This document shows positions 54,820-63,070 of a stretch of DNA of 64,000 bases, piece by piece. Source of the stretch: Desulfovibrio sp. UIB00 (GTDB taxonomy: Bacteria; Desulfobacterota; Desulfovibrionia; Desulfovibrionales; Desulfovibrionaceae). The notes under the pieces are model-generated. The model was not told the DNA's origin. It worked only from the letters and a program-made list of their open reading frames with translations, and ran no database searches. How positions within the stretch are numbered: the first letter of the stretch is position 1; each line of letters begins with the position of its first letter. Made by a program: the position numbers and the translations under genes. The DNA lies in assembly GCF_022508225.1 (NCBI RefSeq), contig NZ_JAETXJ010000002.1, positions 1 through 64,000 on the forward strand, in the 5' to 3' direction.

Positions 54820-56301
54820 CTAGGGATAGAATCCCGTGGGTTTTTCCGACAGATTGATAAGAATATTTTTCTGCTGGGTGTAGTGCTCAAGGATGACCTT
54901 GTGCGTTTCACGCCCGATGCCCGACTCCTTGTGCCCGCCAAAGGGAGCGCCAGCCGGAATGCTGTTGTAGGTATTCACCCACATGCGGCCCGTTTCAACG
55001 GCGCGGCTTATGCGCATGGCCCTGTTGATGTCGCGCGTCCAGACCGCGCCGCCCAGACCGTAGGGGCTGTCGTTGGCCATGGACACAACTTCTTCTTCCG
55101 TCCTGAACTTGATGATGACCGCCACGGGGCCGAAGATTTCGTCCTGCGCCACGCGCATGTTGTTGGTGACGTTGCCAAGCAGGGTAGGACGCATGAAGCA
55201 GCCCTTGGCAAGCTCGCCATCTGTGATGCGCTTGCCGCCGCAGAGCACGGTGGCGCCCTCCGCCTTGGCCTGTTCAATGCAGAGCTGAATGGCCTTGAGG
55301 TGCGATTCGTAAATCTGCGAACCCATCTGTGTTGCGGGATCCCACGGCAGGCCAACCTTGACGCGGTTGAAGCGTTCCACGGCTTCTGCCACAAACTGGT
55401 CGTAAATATCCTCATGCACAAAGACGCGCGACCCGGCGCAGCATACCTGCCCCTGATTGAACAGAATGCCCATTTGCAGGCCGTCCATGGCCAGATCCCA
55501 CTGACAATCGGGAAAGTAGATATTGGCCGATTTGCCGCCCAGCTCAAGGGTGGAGGGGATAAAGCGTTTTGCCGCTGCAAGGCCCACCTGACGGCCAACT
55601 TCTGTTGATCCGGTGAAAGCAAGCTTGCGGAAGCCAGGGTGCTCAAGCATGAACTGGCCGGAGCGTGAGCCGCGCCCGGTGATGACGTTGAACACCCCCT
55701 TGGGCAGCACGTCGGCAATAAGCCGCGCCAGTTCAAGCACGGAAAGCGAAGTGTGGTTGGAAGGCTTGAACACGGTGCAGCACCCGGCGGCAAGCACGGG
55801 GGCCAGCTTCCAGGCAGCCATGAGGAAGGGGAAGTTCCACGGCACAATCTGGCCCACAACGCCGATCGGTTCGCGAAACACCAGGGACATGGTGTTTTCG
55901 TCCAGCATGACTGCGGTGCCTTCATCAGCGCGCACCACCCCGGCAAAGTAGCGGAAGTGGTCGGCGGCAAAGGGAACGTCCACATTCATGGTTTCCCGGA
56001 TGGGCTTGCCGTTGTCCAGGGTTTCCACCATGGCAAGGTGTTCTTTGTTGGCATCAATAATATCTGCAATTTTCAGCAGCATATTGGCCCGTTCAATGGG
56101 GTCGATCTTTTTCCAGCTGTCCCATGCCTTGTTGGCAGCCGCCACTGCTGCGTCCACGTCTTCCTTGGTGGCTTCGGCGCAGGTTGCCAGGCACTCGCCA
56201 TTGGCGGGGCAGAACGTTTCAAACGTGCCGCCGTCGGAGGCCTGTCTCCACTGGCCGTCGATGAAAAGGGAGTACGAATCCTGAATGTCCGGTTTGTTCA
56301 T
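54820..56301 (-). CDS. NAD(P)-dependent aldehyde dehydrogenase
   Basis: ALDH-superfamily enzyme of 493 residues that oxidises an aldehyde to the acid. The catalytic glutamate is in TLELGGKSANIYFPD, the catalytic Cys in LFNQGQVCCAGSRVFVHED, and the NAD-binding block is TVFKPSNHTSLSVLELARLI. The C-terminus resembles the betaine aldehyde/acetaldehyde (AldB/ExaC-like) groups. AAAAAAGGAG lies eight bases before the ATG. It is a single gene with an unusually AT-rich upstream region. In an ethanol- or lactate-oxidising sulfate reducer, acetaldehyde is a plausible substrate, but this is not established here. Confidence 0.92.
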   Translation of the reverse strand: MNKPDIQDSYSLFIDGQWRQASDGGTFETFCPANGECLATCAEATKEDVDAAVAAANKAWDSWKKIDPIERANMLLKIADIIDANKEHLAMVETLDNGKPIRETMNVDVPFAADHFRYFAGVVRADEGTAVMLDENTMSLVFREPIGVVGQIVPWNFPFLMAAWKLAPVLAAGCCTVFKPSNHTSLSVLELARLIADVLPKGVFNVITGRGSRSGQFMLEHPGFRKLAFTGSTEVGRQVGLAAAKRFIPSTLELGGKSANIYFPDCQWDLAMDGLQMGILFNQGQVCCAGSRVFVHEDIYDQFVAEAVERFNRVKVGLPWDPATQMGSQIYESHLKAIQLCIEQAKAEGATVLCGGKRITDGELAKGCFMRPTLLGNVTNNMRVAQDEIFGPVAVIIKFRTEEEVVSMANDSPYGLGGAVWTRDINRAMRISRAVETGRMWVNTYNSIPAGAPFGGHKESGIGRETHKVILEHYTQQKNILINLSEKPTGFYP

Positions 56302-56353
56302 GAATCACTCCTTTTTTTAAAACCATGATTGTCTGAAGGACAATAAGATAGAT

Positions 56354-56374
56354 ATATGGATTGCAAATCCATAT
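56354..56374. promoter_or_regulatory. Candidate operator upstream of aldehyde dehydrogenase
   Basis: ATATGGATT-GCA-AATCCATAT has nine-base perfect arms and a three-base spacer, 53 bases upstream of the start at 56301. The position fits an operator for a homodimeric regulator. Confidence 0.45.
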
Positions 56375-56556
56375 TGAATAGTAGATTTTTGTTCATGCTG
56401 ACATGATTTAATGCACATTGTGAAAAAAAATACAATTTAAAACTATATTTATATAATCATTCAACACTACAAAATCTGCTTGTTGCGTAGTAAATAAAGC
56501 AATACTGGCTTATATTGCAAATGTGTCACGATAATATTGCGTATCAGGATGGCTTG

Positions 56557-56615
56557 CTTAAAAAAAATATGGGATTCAGGCAGGATGTGTGAAAGCACCC
56601 GGCCTAAATCCCATA
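56557..56615 (-). terminator. Terminator of the cobalamin operon
   Basis: On the minus strand TATGGGATTTAGGC and GCCTGAATCCCATA (14-base arms, one mismatch, 20-base loop) are followed by TTTTTTTT. It stands 26 bases past the cbiF stop. Confidence 0.85.
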
Positions 56616-56640
56616 GTAAAGGCGATATGTTGGAATAAAA

Positions 56641-57429
56641 TCAGCTTTTTGCTGCGCGGTAACCGTGCGAAAAGTCGGCGGCATACAGGCGTGAGGGCGC
56701 GCCCTCGCGGCTTTCTGCGGGCAGCACAAGAAAAACTGTCTGTCGGGTGAGGTTGTGGCGGGTTATGCACTGGGCCAGCTCGCCCAGCGTTGTCCAGTGC
56801 AGCTGCTCCTCGGGCCAACTGACCATATGGGCGCAAAAAACCTGGGTTTCTGACGGCAGGCTGCGCAAGAGCTCGTCCTGAAGGGCCTGAGCCGACGCTG
56901 CGGAAAGATAGACGGCCATGGAGGCCCCATGCTGGGCCAGCAGGTGAAGATGCTCACGCGCCGGCACCGGGGTACGGCCCTCAAGGCGGCTGATAATGAG
57001 GCTCTGGGTTACTTCCGGCACGGTAAAGGTAATGCCCGCCGCAGCCGCCGCAGCGCAGGCGGCGGTAACGCCCGGCACCACACGCCAGGGGATGCCGTCC
57101 GCATCCAGCAGGGCGGCCTGCTCGCGCAACGCACCGTACAGGGATGGGTCGCCCGTATGCACGCGGGCCACGGAGCGGCCCTCCAGCGCAGTTGCCCGCA
57201 CCAGCGCATGGCACTGCTCAAGGTTCAGCGGGGCGGAATCCACAACCATGGCGTTGGGCGCGGCGCAGGCCACTACCTCGCGCGGCACCAGCGAACCCGC
57301 ATAGAGCACAAGGGCGGCCTGCTCAATGGCATTGCGCCCCTTGATGGTCATGAGATCTGGATCGCCTGGCCCTGCGCCCACAAATGTAACGATGCCGGGC
57401 GTCATCCCGGTCTGTTGCGCGCTGTCCAT
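56641..57429 (-). CDS. cbiF: Precorrin-4/cobalt-precorrin-4 C11-methyltransferase
   Basis: SAM-dependent methyltransferase of corrin synthesis, 262 residues. The tetrapyrrole methylase motifs are clear: VTFVGAGPGDPDLMTIKGRN, VLYAGSLVPREVV, VARVHTGDPSLYGALREQ and VVPGVTAACAAAAAAGI. Most conserved positions agree with CbiF/CobM rather than the other methylases. It starts three bases after the cbiET stop and is the last gene of the operon. CobM would be the name in an oxygen-dependent organism; the presence of cbiD points to the anaerobic type. Confidence 0.93.
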   Translation of the reverse strand: MDSAQQTGMTPGIVTFVGAGPGDPDLMTIKGRNAIEQAALVLYAGSLVPREVVACAAPNAMVVDSAPLNLEQCHALVRATALEGRSVARVHTGDPSLYGALREQAALLDADGIPWRVVPGVTAACAAAAAAGITFTVPEVTQSLIISRLEGRTPVPAREHLHLLAQHGASMAVYLSAASAQALQDELLRSLPSETQVFCAHMVSWPEEQLHWTTLGELAQCITRHNLTRQTVFLVLPAESREGAPSRLYAADFSHGYRAAKS

Positions 57430-57432
57430 GCG

Positions 57433-59394
57433 CTACCTGCCTTCGGGCTGTGCGCCGGACTGAATGGGAGCAGGCGCGGGTTTTTGGGCGGCAAGCAAAA
57501 ATACGGGGTTCATGGCCGCCAAATGAACATCACCGCCAAGGCTCTTGCCTTCAGCTGCGCTGATTTGCAGAATTTCCACAGGCCAGCCCATGTCTTCAAA
57601 AAAGCGACGGCACAGGCTGAAACTGTCCAGAAGCACGCAACTGACCACCACGCGGCCCCCCACGGGCAAACGCAGGCATACATGCCCCAAGATGTCATCC
57701 CCGTCATCGCCGGAAAGGCCGCCGCCGATGAACACTCGCTGCGGATCAGGCAGGCCGGGCAAGCATTCGGGGGCTTGCCCGAGGCGTACTTCCACATTGG
57801 CCGCACCAAAGCGGCGGCGGTTTTCCTGAATGCCCATGGCGCGCCCGGCAGAGCGTTCCACCGCGATCACACGCCCCTCGTGCGCCAGCACGGAAGCTTC
57901 AAGGGCCACCGCACCCGAGCCGGAACCGAGATCCCACACCACGTGCCCGGCTTCAATGCGCAGCAGCGCCAGTGCGGCAGCGCGGACGGGCTTTTTGCTG
58001 ATGAGCCCTCGGTCAACCGCGAGCTGGTCGGCGTCAAGCCCAAGGTGCGGGCGGCGGGCCGGAGCCATGGGTATCAGCACCATTGTGCAGGCCGGGCCAA
58101 ATTCGCGCCCGGCGGCATCGGCCATGCTCAAATGGCTGACGCATTCATCGGCTGCGCCCATGCGCTCAAAAATATGGGCATCAAACCAGTCCACCCCACG
58201 GTCAAGCAGATGGCGGGCGAGTACATCGGGCGACATGCGCGCATCAGTAAGGATGCAGAGCGGCGCATTCTTGCCGCAGGCCACGTTGAGGGGGCGCAAA
58301 TCATCGCGTCCGTGCAGGGAGAGGCAGATAACCTTGTGCCACGGCAGGGAAAGGCGCGCGCAAGCCTGCTGCAGAGAACTGACAGCGGGCAGCAGGCGCA
58401 CGGCATCTGCCCCCATGCGGCGTACCAGGGTCGCGCCAATGCCAAACAGCAGGGGGTCGCCGTCTGCCAGCACAAGCACACGCTCCCCTGCGGCCCGCAA
58501 CTGGCTGAGGCGGGTGAGCAAAGGCTCCAGAGGCGTGGTCAGGGGCAGTAGGCGCGCCTTGAGGGCGGGTCCTGCTGCGGGAGAGTCCTCCTGATCGCCT
58601 GCGGGCTGGTTTTCTGTTGAATTCCCGTCTGCGTCACGGGTTGCGTCCCCAGTTGCTCCGTTGCTGGAGTCCAGACTGCTGCCGGAAAATTCCTCCAGCA
58701 GCATGCGCCCGGCGCAGATCACATCGGCTTGCTCCGCCAGCTGGCGCTGGGCTTCAGCCAAACCTGCCAGGCCGCGCGGGCGTGCGCAGTCGAGGCCCAT
58801 GACCGTGATGGGTTCCGGCGCGACAGTCGTTGGTTCAAAAACAAAGAATGACTGCAACATTTCCGACATGGGCGGCCAGTCGTCCTGCTCTGACGTGCCC
58901 GCAACGGCAGGGCTGGCGGGCGCAGCGGCGGGGGGGGCAGGAGCGGCCTGTGTGATATTGGCGGCAAGTGTGGTTGCTGCTGTTGCAGCGGCTTCGGCTG
59001 GCAACTCTGCGGGCGTGGCAGGGGCTTCATCCGCGTTTGCGGGAGCGGAATCCATAAGGAGGGGTTCGTCCCTGCCTGATGCGTCCGCATGTGCCGTTTC
59101 GGTATCCGCATTGTCAGAGGAACACTGTGCTTTATCAGCGTTAATCGGCGCGTCACAGTGCGGAGTGGCGAGTTCTGCAAAGGCGCAGATATTGGGGGCA
59201 ACTACCGGGGCGTCATCAGCAGGAAACTCCGGCAATTCGGCAGCATGTTCATCTGGATGTTCGCCGGGAGTCTCCAGCGGGCCAGCGGCAAGGGCCTCGG
59301 CCTGAACGGCGTTGGTTGCGTCATCGTCCCGTGTCGGGGTGTCGGGCGTATGGGTTGGCACGGCAAAGCCGGGCAGTGAGACCTGTTGTTTCAT
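57433..59394 (-). CDS. cbiET: Fused CbiE/CbiT precorrin-6Y methyltransferase with long N-terminal extension
   Basis: Enzyme that methylates C5 and C15 and decarboxylates in corrin synthesis (CbiE plus CbiT, like CobL). The CbiE part starts at about residue 196 (PITVMGLDCARPRGLAGLAE) and the CbiT part at about 460, with the SAM motif DLGSGSGAVALE at 488-499. Two features are odd. Residues 1-195 are an Ala/Pro/Glu/Asp-rich, probably disordered extension. Residues about 237-278 are a second such insert inside CbiE. The start at 59394 overlaps the cbiD stop (ATGA), which supports it, though shorter starts at 176 or 199 are possible. Total 653 residues against about 400 usually. Confidence 0.9.
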   Translation of the reverse strand: MKQQVSLPGFAVPTHTPDTPTRDDDATNAVQAEALAAGPLETPGEHPDEHAAELPEFPADDAPVVAPNICAFAELATPHCDAPINADKAQCSSDNADTETAHADASGRDEPLLMDSAPANADEAPATPAELPAEAAATAATTLAANITQAAPAPPAAAPASPAVAGTSEQDDWPPMSEMLQSFFVFEPTTVAPEPITVMGLDCARPRGLAGLAEAQRQLAEQADVICAGRMLLEEFSGSSLDSSNGATGDATRDADGNSTENQPAGDQEDSPAAGPALKARLLPLTTPLEPLLTRLSQLRAAGERVLVLADGDPLLFGIGATLVRRMGADAVRLLPAVSSLQQACARLSLPWHKVICLSLHGRDDLRPLNVACGKNAPLCILTDARMSPDVLARHLLDRGVDWFDAHIFERMGAADECVSHLSMADAAGREFGPACTMVLIPMAPARRPHLGLDADQLAVDRGLISKKPVRAAALALLRIEAGHVVWDLGSGSGAVALEASVLAHEGRVIAVERSAGRAMGIQENRRRFGAANVEVRLGQAPECLPGLPDPQRVFIGGGLSGDDGDDILGHVCLRLPVGGRVVVSCVLLDSFSLCRRFFEDMGWPVEILQISAAEGKSLGGDVHLAAMNPVFLLAAQKPAPAPIQSGAQPEGR

Positions 59395-60710
59395 AACGCC
59401 AATAATTCCCTGCCGTCAGTGTGAAAAAGGTGCAAGCTCACGGGGCGTCCTGCAAAAAGTTGTGCTGTGCGCGCCGCCTGCTGCGCCACCCGTTTGATGG
59501 TCTCGGCCCCTGCGTTGTCTGCCAGCAGCAGTTCCAGTGCGTGAGCCGCAGTTACGCAGCGGGTGATGGCATCCGCGCAGGTAGCGCCAGCCTCGCTGGC
59601 AAGTCGTCCAAGGGCCTGCATGTCCAGCGTGGAATCCTTGGCATGAGTGTATGTATGCCCTTGGGCAAGTTTGACCAGTTTGCCAAAAAAACAGCCCCAG
59701 ATAATCCGCTCAAACGGCATGCTCCCCACAGCTTGCAGTGAGAATTGCGCAAAATCCGCCACCTGCACAAAGCACCGTTCCTGCAGGTCGGGGTAGCGCT
59801 CCATAAGCAGCCGTTCAGAGCGCCTTCCCGTGGTAAGACAAGCACATTGGCAGCCTGTGGCGCGGGCCACGGCAAGCCCCTGCTCAATTGTGGCCTTCCA
59901 CGCATCATGGCTGAACGGACGCACCGTGCCCTGGGTTCCCAATATGGAAATGCCGCCTTCAATGCCCAATCTGGGATTGAAGGTCTGGTGCGCCAGCCGC
60001 GCGCCATCAGGTACGCTGACAAATACCGTCAGCCGGGTGCGGTTTCGAAGGGCTGCGGCGTACTCCTGCTCCTGGGCTTGCAGCGCAAAGGTTATCTGCT
60101 GACGCGGCACCGGGTTGACAGCAGCCTGACCAATGGGGACGGGCAGACCGGGCAGGGTGACTCGCCCCACCCCCGGCCCTCCCTTTATAATGATGTGGTC
60201 GGGGTATGCAACTGCTGTGTCGGGGGATGTCCCCACGGCATCATGGGAGGGCGTATGCCATGCTGCATCCTCGAACTGGTTGGCTGGGCGAGGTATGGTG
60301 GGCAGCGCGCTTTCCACCACCGTGGCTGTAATGCGCGCGCCTGAGGTGGCGTCAGGGTCATCGCCGCCGTCCTTGATTATGCTGGCGTGGGCAATGGCAA
60401 TGATATCCGGTGGCGGCGGATCGGCCAGCCCGCTTGCGGCGTTGGCTTCGGCAGCGGACCATACCGCACCCAGTTCCGGCGCAGGCCCTGCGGCGCAGCT
60501 TTCAATATTCAGGCGCAGCCAGCCCCGAGGCTCAGGCAGACAGTCAGCGTTTTTGCACGGATCAAGTCTGCCCTGACCAGCCCCAAAAGGGGGCAGGGGC
60601 ACCCGGATTGCATCCGGGGCTGTGCCCGTGCGCAACAGGTGCAGTGCGGCCAGTGCTGCACCCGTGGCGGCGCTGCCTGTAGTGAACCCTTCCCGAAGCT
60701 TTGCAGCCAT
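59391..60710 (-). CDS. cbiD: Cobalt-precorrin-5B C1-methyltransferase CbiD
   Basis: Enzyme of the anaerobic cobalamin branch, 439 residues. The N-terminal block reads LREGFTTGSAATGAALAALH; later blocks are IIIKGGPGVGRVTLPGLPVP and GEGGIS-like IEGGISILGTQGTVRPFS. The protein is longer than the usual 360-380 because of an insert (about residues 115-165) rich in Ala, Pro and Asp. The stop overlaps the start of cbiET, and the gene begins three bases after the racemase-like gene. Presence of cbiD marks the early-cobalt pathway. Confidence 0.93.
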   Translation of the reverse strand: MAAKLREGFTTGSAATGAALAALHLLRTGTAPDAIRVPLPPFGAGQGRLDPCKNADCLPEPRGWLRLNIESCAAGPAPELGAVWSAAEANAASGLADPPPPDIIAIAHASIIKDGGDDPDATSGARITATVVESALPTIPRPANQFEDAAWHTPSHDAVGTSPDTAVAYPDHIIIKGGPGVGRVTLPGLPVPIGQAAVNPVPRQQITFALQAQEQEYAAALRNRTRLTVFVSVPDGARLAHQTFNPRLGIEGGISILGTQGTVRPFSHDAWKATIEQGLAVARATGCQCACLTTGRRSERLLMERYPDLQERCFVQVADFAQFSLQAVGSMPFERIIWGCFFGKLVKLAQGHTYTHAKDSTLDMQALGRLASEAGATCADAITRCVTAAHALELLLADNAGAETIKRVAQQAARTAQLFAGRPVSLHLFHTDGRELLAL

Positions 60711-60713
60711 GCG

Positions 60714-61676
60714 TCAGCTCAAAGTGGGGGACAAACCAGATGTCAGGCTGGATGCCATGCCGGGAGCCGGATTTGAGGCCAACCCGGGGCGGGCGGCTGG
60801 ATCAGACAGCCAGACCTTGCCACGGGCCACAAGCGACACCGGGCCGTCTATGCCAGCCATATCAAGGCCGCCTTCGGCAAACAGCCGCACGTCCAGGGCC
60901 GAGCCGCCGGGCTGCATAATGGAAAAAGATCGGCGCGTGCCTGCGCGCGCAAGGCACAGGGCCAGTGCCAGTGCCCCGGAACCGCAGGCATTTTCAAGAA
61001 ATGTTGTTCCGGCGTCGCGCACATGCACAAGGGGCAACATGTCCAGCAGACCCTGGCATTCCCGCCACCAGATGACACCTGCGGCAGGTTCGGCCTCAAG
61101 GCCGTGCTGCTGGCGTAGTTGGGCAGCCACGGCATGGCAGTCATCCGGCAGGGGGTGTGTTGCCCCGCCAAGCAGCAGATGGCAGATGCCAGGCAGGCGC
61201 ACCAGATGCGCGCCTTTTTCTATAGTAGTAATGGAATATTCAGGGAGGCGCAGCAGAGCCTCCACCTGCCAGAGCGGGGCAGAGCCTCGGGTGCGCAGGC
61301 GTACAGGAGTCTGCCAGCCGGAAACCTGGATTTCATCAAAACGGACAGGGTGTTCTGCGGGTGCAGCAGCTTCGTTTCTTTGTTCACTGCGAGGGGCGAT
61401 TCCATCCAGCACACCCTGTTCCGGGCCTGAGTATTGGGCAGTGTATGCCAGCAAGGCCCCCACGGCGCGGCTGGCATTGACGCAAAATTCACCGCCCGCC
61501 ATACGCAGTTTGCGCTGGGGCAGGTTCACAAATCCCGCCTGTTCGCCCCCAAGCATGGAAGAATCCAGCGCCAAAGACGCCAGACGAGCCTGTTCTGCCG
61601 GGCGCTGACCAGCGTCGGGAAAAAGCAGGGTGGTGTTGCCCCCGGGGCTCCATTTGGAAAAAGTCAGTGCAGGCAT
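60714..61676 (-). CDS. CntK-like racemase of the DapF fold
   Basis: Protein of 320 residues with the diaminopimelate epimerase (DapF) fold. It begins with FSKWSPGGNTTLLF, then GGEFCVNASRA (Cys65) and FLENACGSGALALAL (Cys231). These are the two catalytic cysteines of cofactor-independent racemases. Key blocks match CntK, the histidine racemase of staphylopine synthesis (FSKYNPSGN, GNEFCGN, ENSCGSG, QPGGS), rather than true DapF. It heads the cobalamin operon, three bases before cbiD. No opine-metallophore genes (cntL or cntM type) are in the window. The substrate is unknown; histidine or another amino acid is a guess. Confidence 0.7.
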   Translation of the reverse strand: MPALTFSKWSPGGNTTLLFPDAGQRPAEQARLASLALDSSMLGGEQAGFVNLPQRKLRMAGGEFCVNASRAVGALLAYTAQYSGPEQGVLDGIAPRSEQRNEAAAPAEHPVRFDEIQVSGWQTPVRLRTRGSAPLWQVEALLRLPEYSITTIEKGAHLVRLPGICHLLLGGATHPLPDDCHAVAAQLRQQHGLEAEPAAGVIWWRECQGLLDMLPLVHVRDAGTTFLENACGSGALALALCLARAGTRRSFSIMQPGGSALDVRLFAEGGLDMAGIDGPVSLVARGKVWLSDPAARPGLASNPAPGMASSLTSGLSPTLS

Positions 61677-61991
61677 GGAAAATCCTTGGTTCTTGACAAA
61701 GTATGCCTCAGGCCCGGCGGGCTGTCCAGCGCTGGCGGCAGAGCGGGGTCAGCCGCCGGATTTTTGCTGCCAAAGGGAAATAATCGGATGTGCGTTGCAC
61801 TTGGACTGTGATGAAAAAGCGAAAGAGTGTTTCCTATTTACAACTTGCGGTTTTTCCTAAACGCGGGTATGTGAAAGGCAGTTGCCGTCTCCAAGGCCTA
61901 TGGCTGTGAGTGAGCCGGTAACGTGGCGGGCACACCGCGATTTACTGTTGTTGACGGTAATCGACGACACTAACAACGTTTGGGAGGCAGT
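61677..61991. other. Divergent region between the cobalamin operon and the VWA-OmpA gene
   Basis: 315 bases between divergent starts. On the minus strand a GC-rich segment (about 61705-61765) contains AGCCCGCCGGGCC, which resembles part of a B12 box but lacks the rest of a cobalamin riboswitch. On the plus strand GGGAGGC lies just before 61992. No gene is supported. Confidence 0.45.
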
Positions 61992-62987
61992 ATGAAATCG
62001 TTTCGTCTTCTTGCTCTTGCGGCCGCTCTTGTTCTGAGCTACGCCGTGGCCGCTGCGGCCGCTCCGGCTTGTAACAAGAAAATTGAGAGCTTCGACTTCG
62101 TAGTGGACTATTCTGGTTCCATGATGATGAAGAACGACAAGCTGAAGCAGGACAAGATTGTTGTGGCCAAAAATGTGCTTACGCGCATCAATGCCGCTAT
62201 CCCCGCTCTGAGCTACAATGGTGGCTTGCACACCCTTTCGCCCAACGGCGCCATCATTGCCCAGGGTCCTTGGGATCGCGCCGCCATGGCCGCTGGCCTC
62301 AAGAAGCTGAGCAGCAACTTTGATATTTTTGGCCGCATGACCAGCATGGGCAACGGCCTGCAGGCGTATGAACCCTTCATCTCCAGCATGAAGCGCGACG
62401 CCGCCCTGATCCTCGTGACCGACGGCGACAACAACCGTGGTACCGACCTCGTGCAGGTTGTGAGCCAGATGTACGCCAGCCAGCGTAACCTGGTTGTGCA
62501 TGTGATCTCCCTGGCCGACACCCCCAACGGTGAAGCCACCATCAAAAAGATTGGCGCCCTGAACTCCAACGCCGTTGTGGTGCGTGGTGAAGAACTGGCT
62601 ACCAGCGATGCCGCTGTTGAACGCTTTGTGCTTTCCGTGTTCTGCAAGGACGAAGACGTCATCGTGCTGCGCGGCGTGCACTTCGCTTTCAATTCCTATG
62701 CTCTTGACGGCAAGGCCATGGGCATCCTGAACGAAGCCGCCACCCTGATCAAGAACAACCCCAACAAGCGCGTTGTTCTCTCCGGCTGGACCGACTTTGT
62801 GGGTTCCGATGCTTACAACATGAAGCTTTCGCAGGAACGCGCCAGCTCCGTGAAGAACTACCTCGTGAAGCAGGGCATCCCCTCCAGCCGCATGACAGCC
62901 ATTGGCCGCGGCAAGTCCTTCAAGTATGACAACAAGACCGACGAAGGTCGCGCCATGAATCGGCGCACCGAAGTGTCCTTCGAGTAA
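61992..62987 (+). CDS. VWA-domain OmpA-like outer-membrane protein
   Basis: Exported protein of 331 residues with two domains. After the signal peptide comes a von Willebrand A domain with the metal-binding start FVVDYSGSM (residues 36-44) and the late motif LVTDGDNN. The C-terminal OmpA-like peptidoglycan-binding domain follows (VHFAFNSYALDGKAMGILNE, SGWTDFVGSDAYNMKLSQER, IGRGKSFKYDNKTDEGRAMN). It should anchor to the cell wall and bind a protein or ligand through the VWA part. Two cysteines (27 and 218) may link the domains. GGGAGGC lies before the ATG. A terminator follows. Confidence 0.88.
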   Translation: MKSFRLLALAAALVLSYAVAAAAAPACNKKIESFDFVVDYSGSMMMKNDKLKQDKIVVAKNVLTRINAAIPALSYNGGLHTLSPNGAIIAQGPWDRAAMAAGLKKLSSNFDIFGRMTSMGNGLQAYEPFISSMKRDAALILVTDGDNNRGTDLVQVVSQMYASQRNLVVHVISLADTPNGEATIKKIGALNSNAVVVRGEELATSDAAVERFVLSVFCKDEDVIVLRGVHFAFNSYALDGKAMGILNEAATLIKNNPNKRVVLSGWTDFVGSDAYNMKLSQERASSVKNYLVKQGIPSSRMTAIGRGKSFKYDNKTDEGRAMNRRTEVSFE

Positions 62988-63024
62988 TCTCGGAGCGTCT
63001 TCGCGTCAGTCGAATTAAAGCAAA

Positions 63025-63055
63025 AGCCGGGTGGTGTATGCCGCCCGGCTTTTTA
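63025..63055 (+). terminator. Terminator of the VWA-OmpA gene
   Basis: AGCCGGGTGG / CCGCCCGGCT (one mismatch) with a six-base loop is followed by TTTTTATG. It lies 37 bases after the stop and 16 bases before the lipoprotein gene, so expression of the next gene depends on read-through or its own promoter. Confidence 0.9.
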
Positions 63056-63070
63056 TGAGGTGCATGGCAC

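Larger units (their letters stand above)
56302..56640. other. AT-rich divergent region between aldehyde dehydrogenase and the cobalamin operon
   Basis: 339 bases, strongly AT-rich around 56330-56560. It holds a dyad at 56354-56374, many A and T runs, and the cobalamin operon's terminator on the right. The aldehyde dehydrogenase promoter must lie here, but several -10-like elements overlap and no single one can be chosen. Confidence 0.5.

Noticed and set aside
61705-61765. Cobalamin riboswitch upstream of the racemase/cbi operon
   Set aside because: AGCCCG...GGGCC on the minus strand resembles part of a B12 box, but the segment is mainly a GC palindrome. The other conserved elements cannot be found in the right order.
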